A stretch of 64,000 nucleotides of DNA from Zymomonas mobilis subsp. pomaceae ATCC 29192. GTDB lineage: Bacteria > Pseudomonadota > Alphaproteobacteria > Sphingomonadales > Sphingomonadaceae. The position numbers and the translations under genes are program-made. The first letter of the stretch is position 1. The number at the start of each line of letters is the position of its first letter. The notes under the pieces are model-generated. The model was not told the DNA's origin and did no database searches. It was given only the letters and a program-made list of their open reading frames with translations. Location of the stretch: positions 1,302,001 through 1,366,000 of the forward strand of contig NC_015709.1 of NCBI RefSeq assembly GCF_000218875.1, in the 5' to 3' direction. Positions 35,109 through 45,035 of the stretch are shown piece by piece.

Positions 35109-36509
35109 ATGAGCGAGATTCACCATCCCCGTCCCAAACGAAAAGATAAACAGACCCAAGCGCGATCTCAAGGAGGTCGCGCTTCCTCTGCTTCTCAAAA
35201 GCGTAATCCTCAAAGAAAAGACGCTAATCCTATTGGCTTACCCGTAAGACAAGCAGCCTTACAGCTATTAGAAGCTATTTTACGGCAAGGTTTACCCCTT
35301 GAACAGGTCATCGGGCGGATTACACAAGGCTTGAAGCAACCTGCGGATCGCTCTTTGGTGCATGCCATTGTGGCCAGTGTGCTTCGCTGGCGAACCGATA
35401 TTGATGCGCTTATTGACAGCGCCACCGCAAAACCCCTTGCGGACGATGTCAAAGCGCGGATGGTTTTACGGATCGCGCTTGCTCAAAAACTGGTTTTAAA
35501 ACAACCGGCACATGTGGCCATAGCCACAGTTCTTCCTTTGGTGGACGGTGGCCCCAGACGTTTAGTGCACGGTGTTTATGGTACGCTTGACCGTCGCGAA
35601 GATGTTGCCTTACCAGAATATCCAACGCTGCCAGAAGAAACGGCTTGGCGGTGGAAAGCCGCATGGGGCGGTATCATGGTAGAAAAGGCAGAGCAGGCCC
35701 TTGCGGAACAACCTCCGGTTGATCTTACTTTGCAGGACCCAGAAAAAACGGATCATTGGGCAAAAACCTTAGAAGGAAGCAGCCTAATCGCGGGACATGT
35801 ACGCCTCCCTTCCGAGCATAAAATGATTAGTGAACTGGCGGGTTACCAAGAAGGCGCATGGTGGGTTCAGGATATTTCCGCATCTTTACCGGCAAGATTG
35901 CTGGGTAAAGGGGAAGGGCAACAGGTCTTGGATCTTTGTGCGGCACCGGGTGGCAAGACCATGCAGTTGGCCTCACAAGGCTGGCAAGTGACAGCAGTGG
36001 ATATTGCCGCCAAACGCTTGGAAAGACTATCTGAAAATCTCAAGCGCCTCCATCTGGAAGCTAAAATTGTTACCGCTAATCTAGCGGATTACACGCCCAA
36101 GGATAAAGTGGACGCGGTGCTTTTGGATGCACCCTGTTCAGCCAGTGGTATTTTCAGACGTCATCCCGATGTGCTTTATCGTGTCGATACGACAATTATC
36201 AAACAGATGGCCGAACAGCAGAAAAAACTGCTGGAACGGGCAGCCGATTGGGTAAAAATCGGCGGCAAGTTGATCTATGCCGTCTGTTCCTTGGAACCCG
36301 AAGAAGGGGAAGAGGTTGTTCAGGCATTTCTAAAAAATCACCCTGATTATCGCCTCAATATGCTCGATCCAGCCTTACTGCCCCCAGGGATTATTCCGAC
36401 AAAGGACAGATGGTTACGCATATTACCGCAATCCATCACCGAAAAAGGCGGAAATGACGGCTTTTTTATAGCATATTTTACACGGTATAGCGAAAAAGAG
36501 GCGCATTAG
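35109..36509 (+). CDS. RsmB-like 16S rRNA (cytosine-5) methyltransferase
   Basis: 466 residues. A basic tail (RPKRKDKQTQ) is followed by a NusB-like RNA-binding domain (about 50-190) and a SAM-dependent methyltransferase domain. Motif I is VLDLCAAPGGKTMQLA, with VDIAAKRLERLSENL next. The catalytic cysteines are in DAPCSASGIFRRHPD and in VCSLEPEEGE. This is the layout of RsmB/Sun, which modifies C967 of 16S rRNA in E. coli. ATG 35109 is chosen because AGGGA precedes it; the ATG at 35094 has no ribosome site. It lacks the usual fmt partner here. Confidence 0.88.
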   Translation: MSEIHHPRPKRKDKQTQARSQGGRASSASQKRNPQRKDANPIGLPVRQAALQLLEAILRQGLPLEQVIGRITQGLKQPADRSLVHAIVASVLRWRTDIDALIDSATAKPLADDVKARMVLRIALAQKLVLKQPAHVAIATVLPLVDGGPRRLVHGVYGTLDRREDVALPEYPTLPEETAWRWKAAWGGIMVEKAEQALAEQPPVDLTLQDPEKTDHWAKTLEGSSLIAGHVRLPSEHKMISELAGYQEGAWWVQDISASLPARLLGKGEGQQVLDLCAAPGGKTMQLASQGWQVTAVDIAAKRLERLSENLKRLHLEAKIVTANLADYTPKDKVDAVLLDAPCSASGIFRRHPDVLYRVDTTIIKQMAEQQKKLLERAADWVKIGGKLIYAVCSLEPEEGEEVVQAFLKNHPDYRLNMLDPALLPPGIIPTKDRWLRILPQSITEKGGNDGFFIAYFTRYSEKEAH

Positions 36510-36603
36510 GCTGAATTAGACTATTTTTAAAAATGGGTTGATAATAGTCTGATTTTTACTAGCTCACTGTCTCAAGTCACGATAAACGCTAATACATTCC
36601 AAT

Positions 36604-36646
36604 AAAGACCGCCTTTCCCATAAAAGGCGGCCTTTCAGTTTTTTTT
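36604..36646 (+). terminator. Rho-independent terminator before rpe
   Basis: AAAGACCGCCTTT and AAAGGCGGCCTTT pair with one G-U and a short loop, followed closely by eight T residues. It would stop transcripts from the methyltransferase gene before rpe. Confidence 0.8.
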
Positions 36647-36668
36647 ATTTCTGTCTGGCTGTTGATTT

Positions 36669-37331
36669 ATGAATAAAATGCCCTTGATTGCCCCGTCTAT
36701 TCTTTCTGCGGATTTTGCCCGTCTTGGAGAAGAAGTGAGGGCTATCGATAAAGCGGGGGCCGACTGGATTCATATCGATGTCATGGACGGTCATTTCGTT
36801 CCCAATATTACGATCGGGCCGATGGTTGTAAAGGCTTTACGGCCTTGTACAGACAAGCCTTTTGATGTTCATCTGATGATCTCCCCCGTTGATAATTATA
36901 TTGAGGCTTTTGCGGCGGCCGGTGCCGATCTTATCAGCTTTCATCCCGAAGCGGGGGCGCATCCGCATCGCACTATCCAACATATCAAATCACTGGGTAA
37001 AAAAGCCGGTTTAGTCTTCAATCCGGCTACCCCCTTAAGCGGGTTGGATTATCTAATGGATGATCTGGATCTTATTATGGTGATGAGTGTTAATCCCGGT
37101 TTTGGGGGACAGAAATTTATCAAAGAACAATTGGCGAAAATAAGCGATATTAGAAATAAAATCACTACTTCAGGGCGGAATATCCGGTTAGAAGTCGATG
37201 GTGGAATCGATAAAGAAACAGCAGCGCTTGCCGTTCAGGCCGGGGCCGATGTGCTGGTAGCGGGAACAGCCAGTTTTAAAGGGGGTTCCCAATTTTATGC
37301 CAATAATATCAGGATGCTACGCAAGTCATGA
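36669..37331 (+). CDS. rpe: Ribulose-phosphate 3-epimerase
   Basis: Interconverts ribulose-5-phosphate and xylulose-5-phosphate in the pentose phosphate pathway. 220 residues, a TIM barrel with metal ligands in [24 protein letters not shown] and the LEVDGGI motif. NPGFGGQKF carries the phosphate-binding loop. The signature is unambiguous. The next gene overlaps its stop by 4 bases, so rpe and the heparinase-like gene are cotranscribed. Confidence 0.96.
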   Translation: MNKMPLIAPSILSADFARLGEEVRAIDKAGADWIHIDVMDGHFVPNITIGPMVVKALRPCTDKPFDVHLMISPVDNYIEAFAAAGADLISFHPEAGAHPHRTIQHIKSLGKKAGLVFNPATPLSGLDYLMDDLDLIMVMSVNPGFGGQKFIKEQLAKISDIRNKITTSGRNIRLEVDGGIDKETAALAVQAGADVLVAGTASFKGGSQFYANNIRMLRKS

Positions 37332-39097
37332 GTGAAAAGGAAGAACCGGATTTCACCGGCGAAGACACTTCAGACGACAACAGCAGGCCGGGTAAATGGC
37401 TAATACGGGTAAACAACGAAAAACAACCGTCGTTAACCGAAAGAATTGTTAATCGCCTTAGTCGTCTGTCATGGCATACGCCTTTTTATGCCCTTAGGCT
37501 TAGGGGACGACCGCCTTTAAGATTGATGGCGGTACCCAAAGACCCGTTTTCCGGCAGTGAAGAAGCGGGTACTTTAATCCGCAATGGAGAAATCCACTTC
37601 TTTCATGAAAAGATAAAGCTGGATCAACCGCTTTTTCCCGTGGCTGGCGTATCGCCTGAATTTACAGATTATTTACACAGCTTTATGTGGCTACGCGATC
37701 TTGCAGCGGCAGGTAATCGCCAAGAAGTAACGCGCGTTGCTGAAAGATTGACGCGCGACTGGTTAGATGCCCATGCCGAACAGATTGACGATAAAGCATG
37801 GCAGCCTGACATTTGGGGAAAGCGCATCTTATTTTGGGGGGCTTATGCGCCCCTCATTCTTTCCTCAACTGACTTGGTTTACCGATCTAAACTCTTAAAC
37901 AGTTTGGCTCGGGGGGGTCGCCATCTGACCAGAAGCGCGGATAAGGTGCCTAACGGCCTTAGTCGGGTAATAGCATGGATGGGATTAGTCGCAGCAACCC
38001 TTCTGTTACCTGATGAAAAAACCTATCTTCAACGTCAGGAACAAGGCTTATTAAAAGCCTTAAACCGCAGCTTGTTTGAAGATGGCGGCATCATCAGCCG
38101 AACCCCTTATGATCAACTTGAATTGATCGAATACAGCGCGATGTTACTGGCGGTTTATCATGCCCGTGATATGCAGCCGAATACAATGATAACCCGTATA
38201 ATGGCACGCGCAGTCAGGGCTTTGCTCGGGGTCACTCTGGGTGATGGTGGACTGGTTAGTTTCCAAGGCGGGGTTCCGGTCGATCACGCCCGTGTCAATG
38301 CAGCAATTTACGCGGCAGGTATTCGCAGTCGGCCTTTAAGTCGGGCGCGGGAATGGGGCTATCAGCGGTTAAGCCATGGCCAGACTACCCTTGTTATCGA
38401 CACTGCACCGCCACCCGTAACCCATCGCGCCGGTATGGCCAGCGCGTCAACGCTTGCTTTTGAAATGTCCGATGGCCCCGATCGCTTAATCGTGAATTGT
38501 GGGGGTTTATTGGGCAGCGACCTTGATCAAGGTAATAATAACGAAGCGCTTCCCCCAGAGTTGAGCACACTCCTTCGGGCAACCGCCGCCCATTCTACCT
38601 TGGTGCTACAAGATAGTAACTCCACCGCAATTATGGAAGATGGTTCGCTGGGTCGAGGGGTTAGTGAAGTCGAACTAGATCGCCATGAAGGCCAAACAGG
38701 TAGTTTATTAGAAGCTAGCCATGATGGCTATATGCGCCGTTTTGGTTTCATCCATCGCCGTAAATTAACTTTATCAGCCAATGGCTGGGAATTACGGGGC
38801 GAAGATATTTTACTACCTGCTGGACGGCGGCGAGCTTCAGAAATGCCCTTCACCTTGCGTTTTCATCTAGCACCTTGGGTTGAAGTGACCAACACGGCCG
38901 ATGGATTAGGGGCCTTACTGCGTATTGAACGCGGCGCTTTATGGCAATTCCGCTGCCGTGGTGGGAAACTGGGCTGTGAACCCAGCCTGTGGATTGATCC
39001 AACCGGATGGCCAAGGCTGACTAATCAAATCACGATTTCGGGGATGACGCCCGCTGGTGGGTGCAATATTGCTTGGGTTTTAAAAAGGGCGGGTTAA
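37328..39097 (+). CDS. Heparinase II/III-like protein
   Basis: 589 residues in two parts: a helical toroid N-terminal domain ([58 protein letters not shown]) and a C-terminal beta-sandwich typical of the heparinase II/III family ([52 protein letters not shown]). Related proteins occur beside rsmB, rpe and purH in many alphaproteobacteria and may cleave or remodel an acidic envelope polysaccharide. No signal peptide is visible, so an extracellular role is uncertain. Its stop lies inside the following terminator hairpin. Confidence 0.85.
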   Translation: MSEKEEPDFTGEDTSDDNSRPGKWLIRVNNEKQPSLTERIVNRLSRLSWHTPFYALRLRGRPPLRLMAVPKDPFSGSEEAGTLIRNGEIHFFHEKIKLDQPLFPVAGVSPEFTDYLHSFMWLRDLAAAGNRQEVTRVAERLTRDWLDAHAEQIDDKAWQPDIWGKRILFWGAYAPLILSSTDLVYRSKLLNSLARGGRHLTRSADKVPNGLSRVIAWMGLVAATLLLPDEKTYLQRQEQGLLKALNRSLFEDGGIISRTPYDQLELIEYSAMLLAVYHARDMQPNTMITRIMARAVRALLGVTLGDGGLVSFQGGVPVDHARVNAAIYAAGIRSRPLSRAREWGYQRLSHGQTTLVIDTAPPPVTHRAGMASASTLAFEMSDGPDRLIVNCGGLLGSDLDQGNNNEALPPELSTLLRATAAHSTLVLQDSNSTAIMEDGSLGRGVSEVELDRHEGQTGSLLEASHDGYMRRFGFIHRRKLTLSANGWELRGEDILLPAGRRRASEMPFTLRFHLAPWVEVTNTADGLGALLRIERGALWQFRCRGGKLGCEPSLWIDPTGWPRLTNQITISGMTPAGGCNIAWVLKRAG

Positions 39098-39110
39098 TCC
39101 CGTCTTTTTT
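39082..39110 (+). terminator. Terminator overlapping the heparinase-like gene stop
   Basis: A GGGCGGG/CCCGTCTTT stem with a TTAAT loop forms across the stop codon and leads into six T residues. The loop contains the TAA stop. Confidence 0.65.
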
Positions 39111-39234
39111 AAAAGATTCATACAGAAATATGTTTGCATAAAATCTTGTTCTCTTGACACCCGCCAAGCGGTTTTTTTATCCAGACCTATTCCGAAATAT
39201 CGAAAAAATCTAACGGGTCAGATAAGCCTCTAAA

Positions 39235-39846
39235 TTACTTTCCTTCGCTCTTTTTCTGAAGACGCGGCTGTAAAATTACCGACAACGACCGTACCCCTTG
39301 GGCGCCGTGGATTAAAATACCTTCAATATCGGCGGTAGCGGATGGCCCAGTGTGAAAGGCCATATAGGCATGTTTTTTGCCTTCGGAACGACGATAAGCA
39401 TGATGAAGGTTATAGACAATATCTTCGGGATCAACCAAAACGATCAAATGCTGCGGTAAATATCCCAAACTATTAATACCAAAATCGGCATCCGTAAGGC
39501 AAACCGATCCCGTTTCCGCCACCGCAAAAGAAGCCCGAACAATGCCGACATCGACATCGGCAAGATCGGTTGGTTGGGTATCGCCCGTTATTTCAAGATT
39601 ACCTTTAATTTCAGGCACATGAGAACAGATGACTTTAGCTTCATCGGTATATTTTTTAAGGGCGGCATCTAATCCTTGCGCTTGAACATGGATAATCTCA
39701 CCGCCCATACTGACAACAGCTTCTTTAAATTTTGCTACCCTGTCAACAGGAACAGGCGTATCAAAAAGGGGAATATCCGGCAGCATGGGTTCTGTCTTTG
39801 GCCGATTAACACATAAATTTTCGAGAATAAGCTGGCGACTATTCAT
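39235..39846 (-). CDS. lutC: Lactate utilisation protein C (LUD domain)
   Basis: 203-residue LUD-domain protein. Family segments are MSMGGEIIHVQAQG, ADVDVGIVRASFAVAETGSVCL and the end block YMAFHTGPSATADIEGILIHGAQGVRSL. With LutA and LutB it forms the iron-sulphur L-lactate oxidation complex found in Bacillus, Shewanella and Campylobacter. Its ATG overlaps the lutB stop by 4 bases. A permease and an LutR regulator are absent from this window. Confidence 0.92.
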   Translation of the reverse strand: MNSRQLILENLCVNRPKTEPMLPDIPLFDTPVPVDRVAKFKEAVVSMGGEIIHVQAQGLDAALKKYTDEAKVICSHVPEIKGNLEITGDTQPTDLADVDVGIVRASFAVAETGSVCLTDADFGINSLGYLPQHLIVLVDPEDIVYNLHHAYRRSEGKKHAYMAFHTGPSATADIEGILIHGAQGVRSLSVILQPRLQKKSEGK

Positions 39847-41285
39847 GCTTTTTCCCCTCTATTTTCCTGATACCATTGGTAAAAAGTTTGCCGTTCAACC
39901 TGTGGCATATCGCGCCCTGTCGTCCATGTATTAAGGCGATTATAAACGGCAAAATGCGGCAAATGTCGTAGAACACTGTTCGTTATAGGAAGGGCTTTGC
40001 GATATAATTTCGGGCTGGATAATAATAGACCGGCTGATTTCATCATGGCCTTTTTGACAAAAGGCATTTCATGATGTTCCGAGATGACCTTCCGCCATGC
40101 CGCAATTTGCTCATGAATGTTGATTTTTACCGGACAAACATTGGCACAGCTACCATTCAAGGTAGAAGAAAAAGGCAGCAATCTATATTTGTGAAGGTTA
40201 AAACTGGGGTCGATAATCAACCCGATTGGGCCTGCATAGGTTGCACCATAGCTTAACCCTCCAGAACGCCGGAAAACGGGACAGGTGTTCATACAGGCAC
40301 CACAGCGAATGCACTTCAGGGAAGGCCAAAATATTTCGCTTTTCAAGCGTTCAGAACGGCCATTATCCACTAGAACAATATGCATTTCTCCGCCTTTACG
40401 CGGCCCTTTGAAATGCGAGGTATATTGCGTAATCGGCGTTCCCAAAGCACTGCGTGATAACAATCTGACAAAGACAGCAAGATCATCAAAACGGGGGATA
40501 ACTTTTTCTATACCGATAGAGGCAATATGTAATGGTGGAAGATTAGCGGAAAGATCAGCATTCCCTTCATTGGTACAAACAACGAAGCTTCCTGTCTCGG
40601 CAATCGCATAGTTACAGCCGGTCATCCCCGCATCCGCAGACAAAATAAGGGGACGGGTAGCTTCACGCTGACATTCGGCTAAATAATGCGCATCCGCATT
40701 ATGGGCATCTGAGCCAAAATTTTTATGAAAAACCTCAGCCACATCTTCGCATAATTTATGAACCGCAGGCACCACGACATGGCTAGGGTCTTCATTGTCT
40801 AATTGCTGAATCCGTTCTCCAAGATCGGTTTCAATAACTTCAATTCCGGCTTTTTTCATAAAAGCCCGCAAACCACATTCTTCCGTTAACATGGATTTGC
40901 TTTTAATTAAGCTTTTGGCCTCGTGCTGATTCAGAATTTCTAAAACGATGCGGTTATGTTCCTCTGCATCTTTTGCCCAATGCACGTGAACACCATTGGC
41001 CAAAGCCTGCTTTTCAAACTGAAGCAAATATTCATCAAGATGTGAAAGAGTATGCTCCTTTATAGTAGAGGCTAAATGACGCAGTTCCTCCCATTCTTCA
41101 ACAGCGTGCATAGCGCGGTCGCGTCTCTGTCGCAGTTCCCATAAACGCTTATCATGCGACTTTTCATGCCGTTTTGCCGCAATAAACCGATCAGCCGCCT
41201 CGGATTGATCTACAGGGGCATTGCCCTTGATAATGGCCCCCCTTGGTTGTGGCTCAACCACAGCTTCTTTATCGGTGTTATCCAT
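39843..41285 (-). CDS. lutB: Lactate utilisation protein B (iron-sulphur protein)
   Basis: 480 residues. The first two thirds are a LUD domain (LTEECGLRAFMKKAGIEVIETDLGE, ITQYTSHFKGPRKGGEMHIVLVDNGR). The last third holds two 4Fe-4S motifs, CIRCGACMNTCPVFRRSGG and CANVCPVKINIHEQ, and a C-terminal DUF3390-like tail. It is the electron-carrying subunit of the LutABC system, which turns L-lactate into pyruvate. It overlaps lutC and abuts lutA with a 1-base overlap, so the three are one operon. Confidence 0.93.
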   Translation of the reverse strand: MDNTDKEAVVEPQPRGAIIKGNAPVDQSEAADRFIAAKRHEKSHDKRLWELRQRRDRAMHAVEEWEELRHLASTIKEHTLSHLDEYLLQFEKQALANGVHVHWAKDAEEHNRIVLEILNQHEAKSLIKSKSMLTEECGLRAFMKKAGIEVIETDLGERIQQLDNEDPSHVVVPAVHKLCEDVAEVFHKNFGSDAHNADAHYLAECQREATRPLILSADAGMTGCNYAIAETGSFVVCTNEGNADLSANLPPLHIASIGIEKVIPRFDDLAVFVRLLSRSALGTPITQYTSHFKGPRKGGEMHIVLVDNGRSERLKSEIFWPSLKCIRCGACMNTCPVFRRSGGLSYGATYAGPIGLIIDPSFNLHKYRLLPFSSTLNGSCANVCPVKINIHEQIAAWRKVISEHHEMPFVKKAMMKSAGLLLSSPKLYRKALPITNSVLRHLPHFAVYNRLNTWTTGRDMPQVERQTFYQWYQENRGEKA

Positions 41286-42028
41286 TATTCACGTGCTCCG
41301 TTCAGAATTTGGGCAATATGGATATATTTTAAAGGCAGTTTTAAGCGCTCGGCACAGCCTTGCTGATGCATCATACAAGAACTATCCGAAGAGGTGACAT
41401 ATTCTGCTCCGGAACGATATTGATCCTGCACCTTGTCATAACCCATCGCCGTTGACACCCCTTCTTCAAAAACAGAAAAAGTGCCGCCAAAGCCGCAACA
41501 TTCGTCCGGTCTTTCCAATTCAGTAAATTCGATACCACGGACTTTATTCAATAGATCACGGGGCTTAGAAAAAGCAGGCATCCTTAATTCAGACATGCTT
41601 GCAATATTTAAACCCCGTAGCGCATTACAGTTATTATGAAGCGCTACTTTGTGAGGGAATTCGGCCCAAGGAAAAGCCTCTACTTTTAGAATATCATGGA
41701 GAAATTCCACTAATTCAAAAGTCCGGCTTCTGACTGCCTTGACCGCCTCACTCTGTTCGACCGCATCCATATCGGCACGCACATGATGGGTGCAGCTTCC
41801 TGAAGGGCTGACGATATAATCATAGTCTTTAAAATTACGGACAAAATTGGCTTCGGTTGCCGCTGATTCCTCATGGCATCCCGAATTTGTCATCGGTTGA
41901 CCACAACAGGTTTGTTCTAACGGATATTCAACCTTGATCCCTAACTTCTCTAACAATTCCAAAGTTGCGATACCGACTTCAGGATGAAATTCATCAACAT
42001 AACAGGGAATAAACAAGCCCACACGCAT
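41285..42028 (-). CDS. lutA: Lactate utilisation protein A (CCG-domain protein)
   Basis: 247 residues with two cysteine-rich CCG domains: CCGQPMTNSGCHEES at about 43-57 and CCGFGGTFSVFEEG near 170, each paired with an upstream cysteine (IPCYVD, CNALRG). This is the fold of glycolate oxidase subunit GlcF and heterodisulphide reductase HdrB, which bind special 4Fe-4S clusters. It is the first gene of lutABC. In a homofermentative ethanol producer, lactate use would be a side function. Confidence 0.92.
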   Translation of the reverse strand: MRVGLFIPCYVDEFHPEVGIATLELLEKLGIKVEYPLEQTCCGQPMTNSGCHEESAATEANFVRNFKDYDYIVSPSGSCTHHVRADMDAVEQSEAVKAVRSRTFELVEFLHDILKVEAFPWAEFPHKVALHNNCNALRGLNIASMSELRMPAFSKPRDLLNKVRGIEFTELERPDECCGFGGTFSVFEEGVSTAMGYDKVQDQYRSGAEYVTSSDSSCMMHQQGCAERLKLPLKYIHIAQILNGARE

Positions 42029-42487
42029 AATATTATTCCAATAATATGATATTTTAAAAATATATTTTGAGTATCTATCACTAAATTTTCTTTAAAGAAG
42101 AAGAAATTTTTCCATTATACTTAATATAAAATGGCATTTTACCCTTCAATAGCTCTAAATTTTATATAAAAAATTATGCTAATACCTTTAATAAAGGTAT
42201 ATAATCATCGATATTTTTGGGTATATTTTACGTTTTTCGGATAATATTATATGCATAGTGGATGCATTTCCCTAGATTATGCTTGCGCTATACTTTTTTG
42301 AAAGCCTTCTTTGGAGGAAAGCGATAAAACCCCATACCGCGCGCCCCAATTTTTCTTCAAGCACTCCCCTGTTGACAAAAACAGAGTGCAAAGGCTGACT
42401 TCGGATATTTTTAGTATGATGAATCTAAAACGCTTATCCGTGCCCTTAAGCGCTGTATTTACGCGCTCTTAAGTTTAAAAATTAATA
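42029..42487. other. Intergenic region between lutA and the purH leader ORF
   Basis: Divergent promoter region. The left part is AT-rich. No named riboswitch (for example a purine or PurR-like element) could be supported. A TTGACA at 42373 is a possible -35 box but lacks a good -10 partner. Confidence 0.35.
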
Positions 42488-42649
42488 TTGAACGAAAAAG
42501 ATATTTTTTGTCAAAAATGCTCCGATGCGACCTCTCCAGAAGAGGAACACGCCTATAATAATATCACACCACTGGAACCTGACCGCCAAATCACCTATGT
42601 CGCCCCAGAGACAAGAGTCGGGAAAACTGACAGGATAAGGCATCTATGA
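42488..42649 (+). CDS. Possible small CxxC protein translationally coupled to purH
   Basis: A 53-residue frame starts at TTG 42488, directly after an in-frame TAA at 42476, and ends at a TGA that overlaps the purH start as ATGA. It contains FCQKCSD, a CxxC pair, then a polar, acidic stretch ([19 protein letters not shown]) and a conserved-looking end ([16 protein letters not shown]). The overlap suggests coupling. No clear ribosome site precedes the TTG, so the start and the reality of the gene are uncertain. A zinc-binding knuckle would need a second CxxC, which is missing. Confidence 0.4.
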   Translation: MNEKDIFCQKCSDATSPEEEHAYNNITPLEPDRQITYVAPETRVGKTDRIRHL

Positions 42650-44250
42650 CCGAGACAGCGATCAAAACCGCGCTACTTTCTGTTTCTGATAAAACGGGAC
42701 TGATAGAATTGGGACAGGCATTGGCTGCCCATAACATCAAACTCGTTTCGACGGGCGGAACCGCTAAATTATTACGGGACGCCGGTTTAACGGTAACCGA
42801 TATTAGTGATTTTACCGGATTTCCTGAAATAATGGATGGCCGTGTTAAAACACTTCACCCCAAAGTGCATGGCGGTTTGTTAGCAGTCCGCGATAATCCC
42901 GATCACATCGCGGCAATGAACGCCCATGAGATCAAGGCGATTGATCTGGTCGTCGTCAATCTTTATCCTTTCCGAGAGACGGTCGCAAAAGGCGCAGATC
43001 GGCCTGAAGTTATTGAAAATATTGATATTGGTGGCCCTTCTATGGTGCGCTCAGCTGCCAAAAATCATGAGCATGTGACCATTGTTACCGATCCTGAAGA
43101 TTATCCCGCTCTGATTGCAGAACTCAACGATAACGGGGGTACCACGACCTTAAAGACTCGCCGTCGTCTCGCAGGAAAAGCCTATGCGGCTACCGCGCAA
43201 TATGATGCTGCCATTTCGGCATGGTTCGCGGCAGATTTAGGGGAAGACTTGCCGGAACTACTTACCTTGCCGCTCAAAAAAGCGTCTGCTTTACGTTATG
43301 GGGAAAATCCTCATCAAAAAGCAGCCCTTTACATTCCGACCTTACCGAATTTACCGGAATGGCCTCTTGTTAATGGCATTGCACAGGCTAAACAGCTTCA
43401 AGGCAAAGCGCTCAGCTATAATAATTATGGCGATGCCGATGCGGCATTAGAACTGATCAGTGAATTCCGCGATGGCCCGCCTACAGCGGTTATTCTAAAA
43501 CACGCCAATCCTTGCGGTGTGGCTTCCGCAGATAGCCTCTTGGAAGCGTATAAAGCAGCGCTTTCCTGTGACAGTGTTTCGGCTTTTGGAGGTATCATTG
43601 CCTTCAATCGTCCATTAGATGGCCCCACCGCTGAAGCTATCACTGAAATCTTTACAGAAGTTGTTGTTGCCCCTGAGGCAGATGATGCGGCCAAGGCTGT
43701 TTTCACAAAGAAGAAAAATCTCCGTTTATTGATCACGGGGCCGTTACCAGACCCGAAACGGCATGGTCTTAATGCCCGTTCGATTGCTGGCGGCGTGCTA
43801 CTCCAATCTCGCGATGCTGAATTACTCGATCAGGCGGCTCTACAGGTTGTGACCGAAATTAAACCGACTGACCAACAGATGAAGGATGCTTTATTTGCAT
43901 GGACAGTAGCCAAACATGTCAAATCCAATGCTATTGTCTATGCGCGTGACAATGCGACCGTCGGTATCGGTGCGGGTCAGATGAACCGATTGGAATCGGC
44001 ACGGATTGCCGCCTGGAAAGCCGAAGATGCAGCCAAGAAGGCAGGCTGGGCAGAAGTACATACCAAAGGTTCAGCGGTCGCCTCTGATGCCTTTTTCCCT
44101 TTTGCTGATGGTTTAATAACCGCTACCGAAGCCGGCGCGACAACGGTTATTCAGCCGGGTGGTTCAATCCGTGACCAAGAAGTAATTGATGCTGCGAACA
44201 AGGCTGGTATCGCCATGATTTTCACGGGAACCCGTCATTTCCGCCATTAA
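42646..44250 (+). CDS. purH: Bifunctional AICAR transformylase/IMP cyclohydrolase
   Basis: Catalyses the last two steps of de novo purine synthesis: formylation of AICAR and ring closure to IMP. 534 residues, full length. The cyclohydrolase part has [23 protein letters not shown] and [14 protein letters not shown]. The transformylase part has [53 protein letters not shown] and the ending [16 protein letters not shown]. All signatures are intact. Start ATG 42646 lies within the stop of the small ORF before it. Confidence 0.97.
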   Translation: MTETAIKTALLSVSDKTGLIELGQALAAHNIKLVSTGGTAKLLRDAGLTVTDISDFTGFPEIMDGRVKTLHPKVHGGLLAVRDNPDHIAAMNAHEIKAIDLVVVNLYPFRETVAKGADRPEVIENIDIGGPSMVRSAAKNHEHVTIVTDPEDYPALIAELNDNGGTTTLKTRRRLAGKAYAATAQYDAAISAWFAADLGEDLPELLTLPLKKASALRYGENPHQKAALYIPTLPNLPEWPLVNGIAQAKQLQGKALSYNNYGDADAALELISEFRDGPPTAVILKHANPCGVASADSLLEAYKAALSCDSVSAFGGIIAFNRPLDGPTAEAITEIFTEVVVAPEADDAAKAVFTKKKNLRLLITGPLPDPKRHGLNARSIAGGVLLQSRDAELLDQAALQVVTEIKPTDQQMKDALFAWTVAKHVKSNAIVYARDNATVGIGAGQMNRLESARIAAWKAEDAAKKAGWAEVHTKGSAVASDAFFPFADGLITATEAGATTVIQPGGSIRDQEVIDAANKAGIAMIFTGTRHFRH

Positions 44251-44270
44251 TAGACAATCTTATCGTAAAA

Positions 44271-44303
44271 AATCGGTCAGCGATCAGGCTGGCCGATTTT
44301 TTT
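44271..44303. terminator. Bidirectional terminator between purH and a membrane protein gene
   Basis: AATCGGTCAGC and GCTGGCCGATT make an 11-bp stem with one G-U and a 6-base loop, with T and A runs on the two sides. The stop codon of the minus-strand gene lies inside it. Confidence 0.8.
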
Positions 44304-44666
44304 GCGCGTGTTTTTACGCCGGTTTTTTTTAGGCAAAACAGCCTCTAATACTGATTTAGGCAGCAAAGAATCCGGTATAAATCGGAATAAAATGAAATTA
44401 TAAAAACTGGCGAGCAAAAAAGCGCCCATGCCTAACGCCATAAGCAACCCTAACAACATGGGTTGAGATCCCCAAAGCGCTATTTTAAAATGATAAAAAA
44501 CAGGTATAGCCAGCAGACAAAGACCAAAAAAACTATATAATAGAAAGCATATCGGTCTTTTTACCCATAAAAGAAGAGCAAATAATCCATATCGCACCCC
44601 TAAAAAAAGAAAATTCAGGATATTTTTTCTTGGTATTTTCGTTGTAAAATTTTTGATAAAAGGCAT
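44277..44666 (-). CDS. Hypothetical small membrane protein
   Basis: 129 residues: basic N-terminus (MPFIKNFTTKIPRKN), three hydrophobic helices at roughly 20-35, 38-58 and 70-93, and a strongly basic tail (LPKKNRRKNTRKK). No family was recognised. It converges on purH and shares its terminator. The start has only a weak GGAT before it. The regular alternation of membrane and basic parts supports a true gene. Confidence 0.55.
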   Translation of the reverse strand: MPFIKNFTTKIPRKNILNFLFLGVRYGLFALLLWVKRPICFLLYSFFGLCLLAIPVFYHFKIALWGSQPMLLGLLMALGMGAFLLASFYNFILFRFIPDSLLPKSVLEAVLPKKNRRKNTRKKIGQPDR

Positions 44667-45035
44667 AAAACACGCTAAAATCCAAGGAATAAAGAGAATA
44701 AAATACGATAATCTTCTAATTTATTTGGGATTAATCTGCTCTTTTTCAAATAGGCTGACACTGTAACAATATCCAAAACTCAAAATACGACCGATTTAAT
44801 CTCTATTTTTTCAAAGAGGCCCTCTGGGCGTCATCATATTTTTGTAATGCAATCGGATACAGCTCAGTCAGATATTTTGAGGTAATATATTTAAGTCATG
44901 ATAGGCTACCCTAGCCTATACCTTCTCCTCTGAAGGAAGATTAAGCCTGCTAGGCGTGGATAAAAACCAATGCCAAAGCTCTTTTTAAGGGGCGAGACCG
45001 TGCCTCTATAGGCTTCTACTAAAGAAGGTAATCCT
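44667..45035. other. Intergenic region with a possible gene remnant
   Basis: On the minus strand, 44803-44895 reads as a 30-residue C-terminal-like peptide (SKYLTELYPIALQKYDD..) ending in TAG, with a stop directly upstream and no start. It may be the last piece of a lost gene. The rest shows nothing. Confidence 0.3.

Noticed and set aside
39163-39179. CCGC-CAA-GCGG hairpin followed by seven T residues
   Set aside because: The stem has only four pairs and lies after a better terminator; it may assist termination but was not called.
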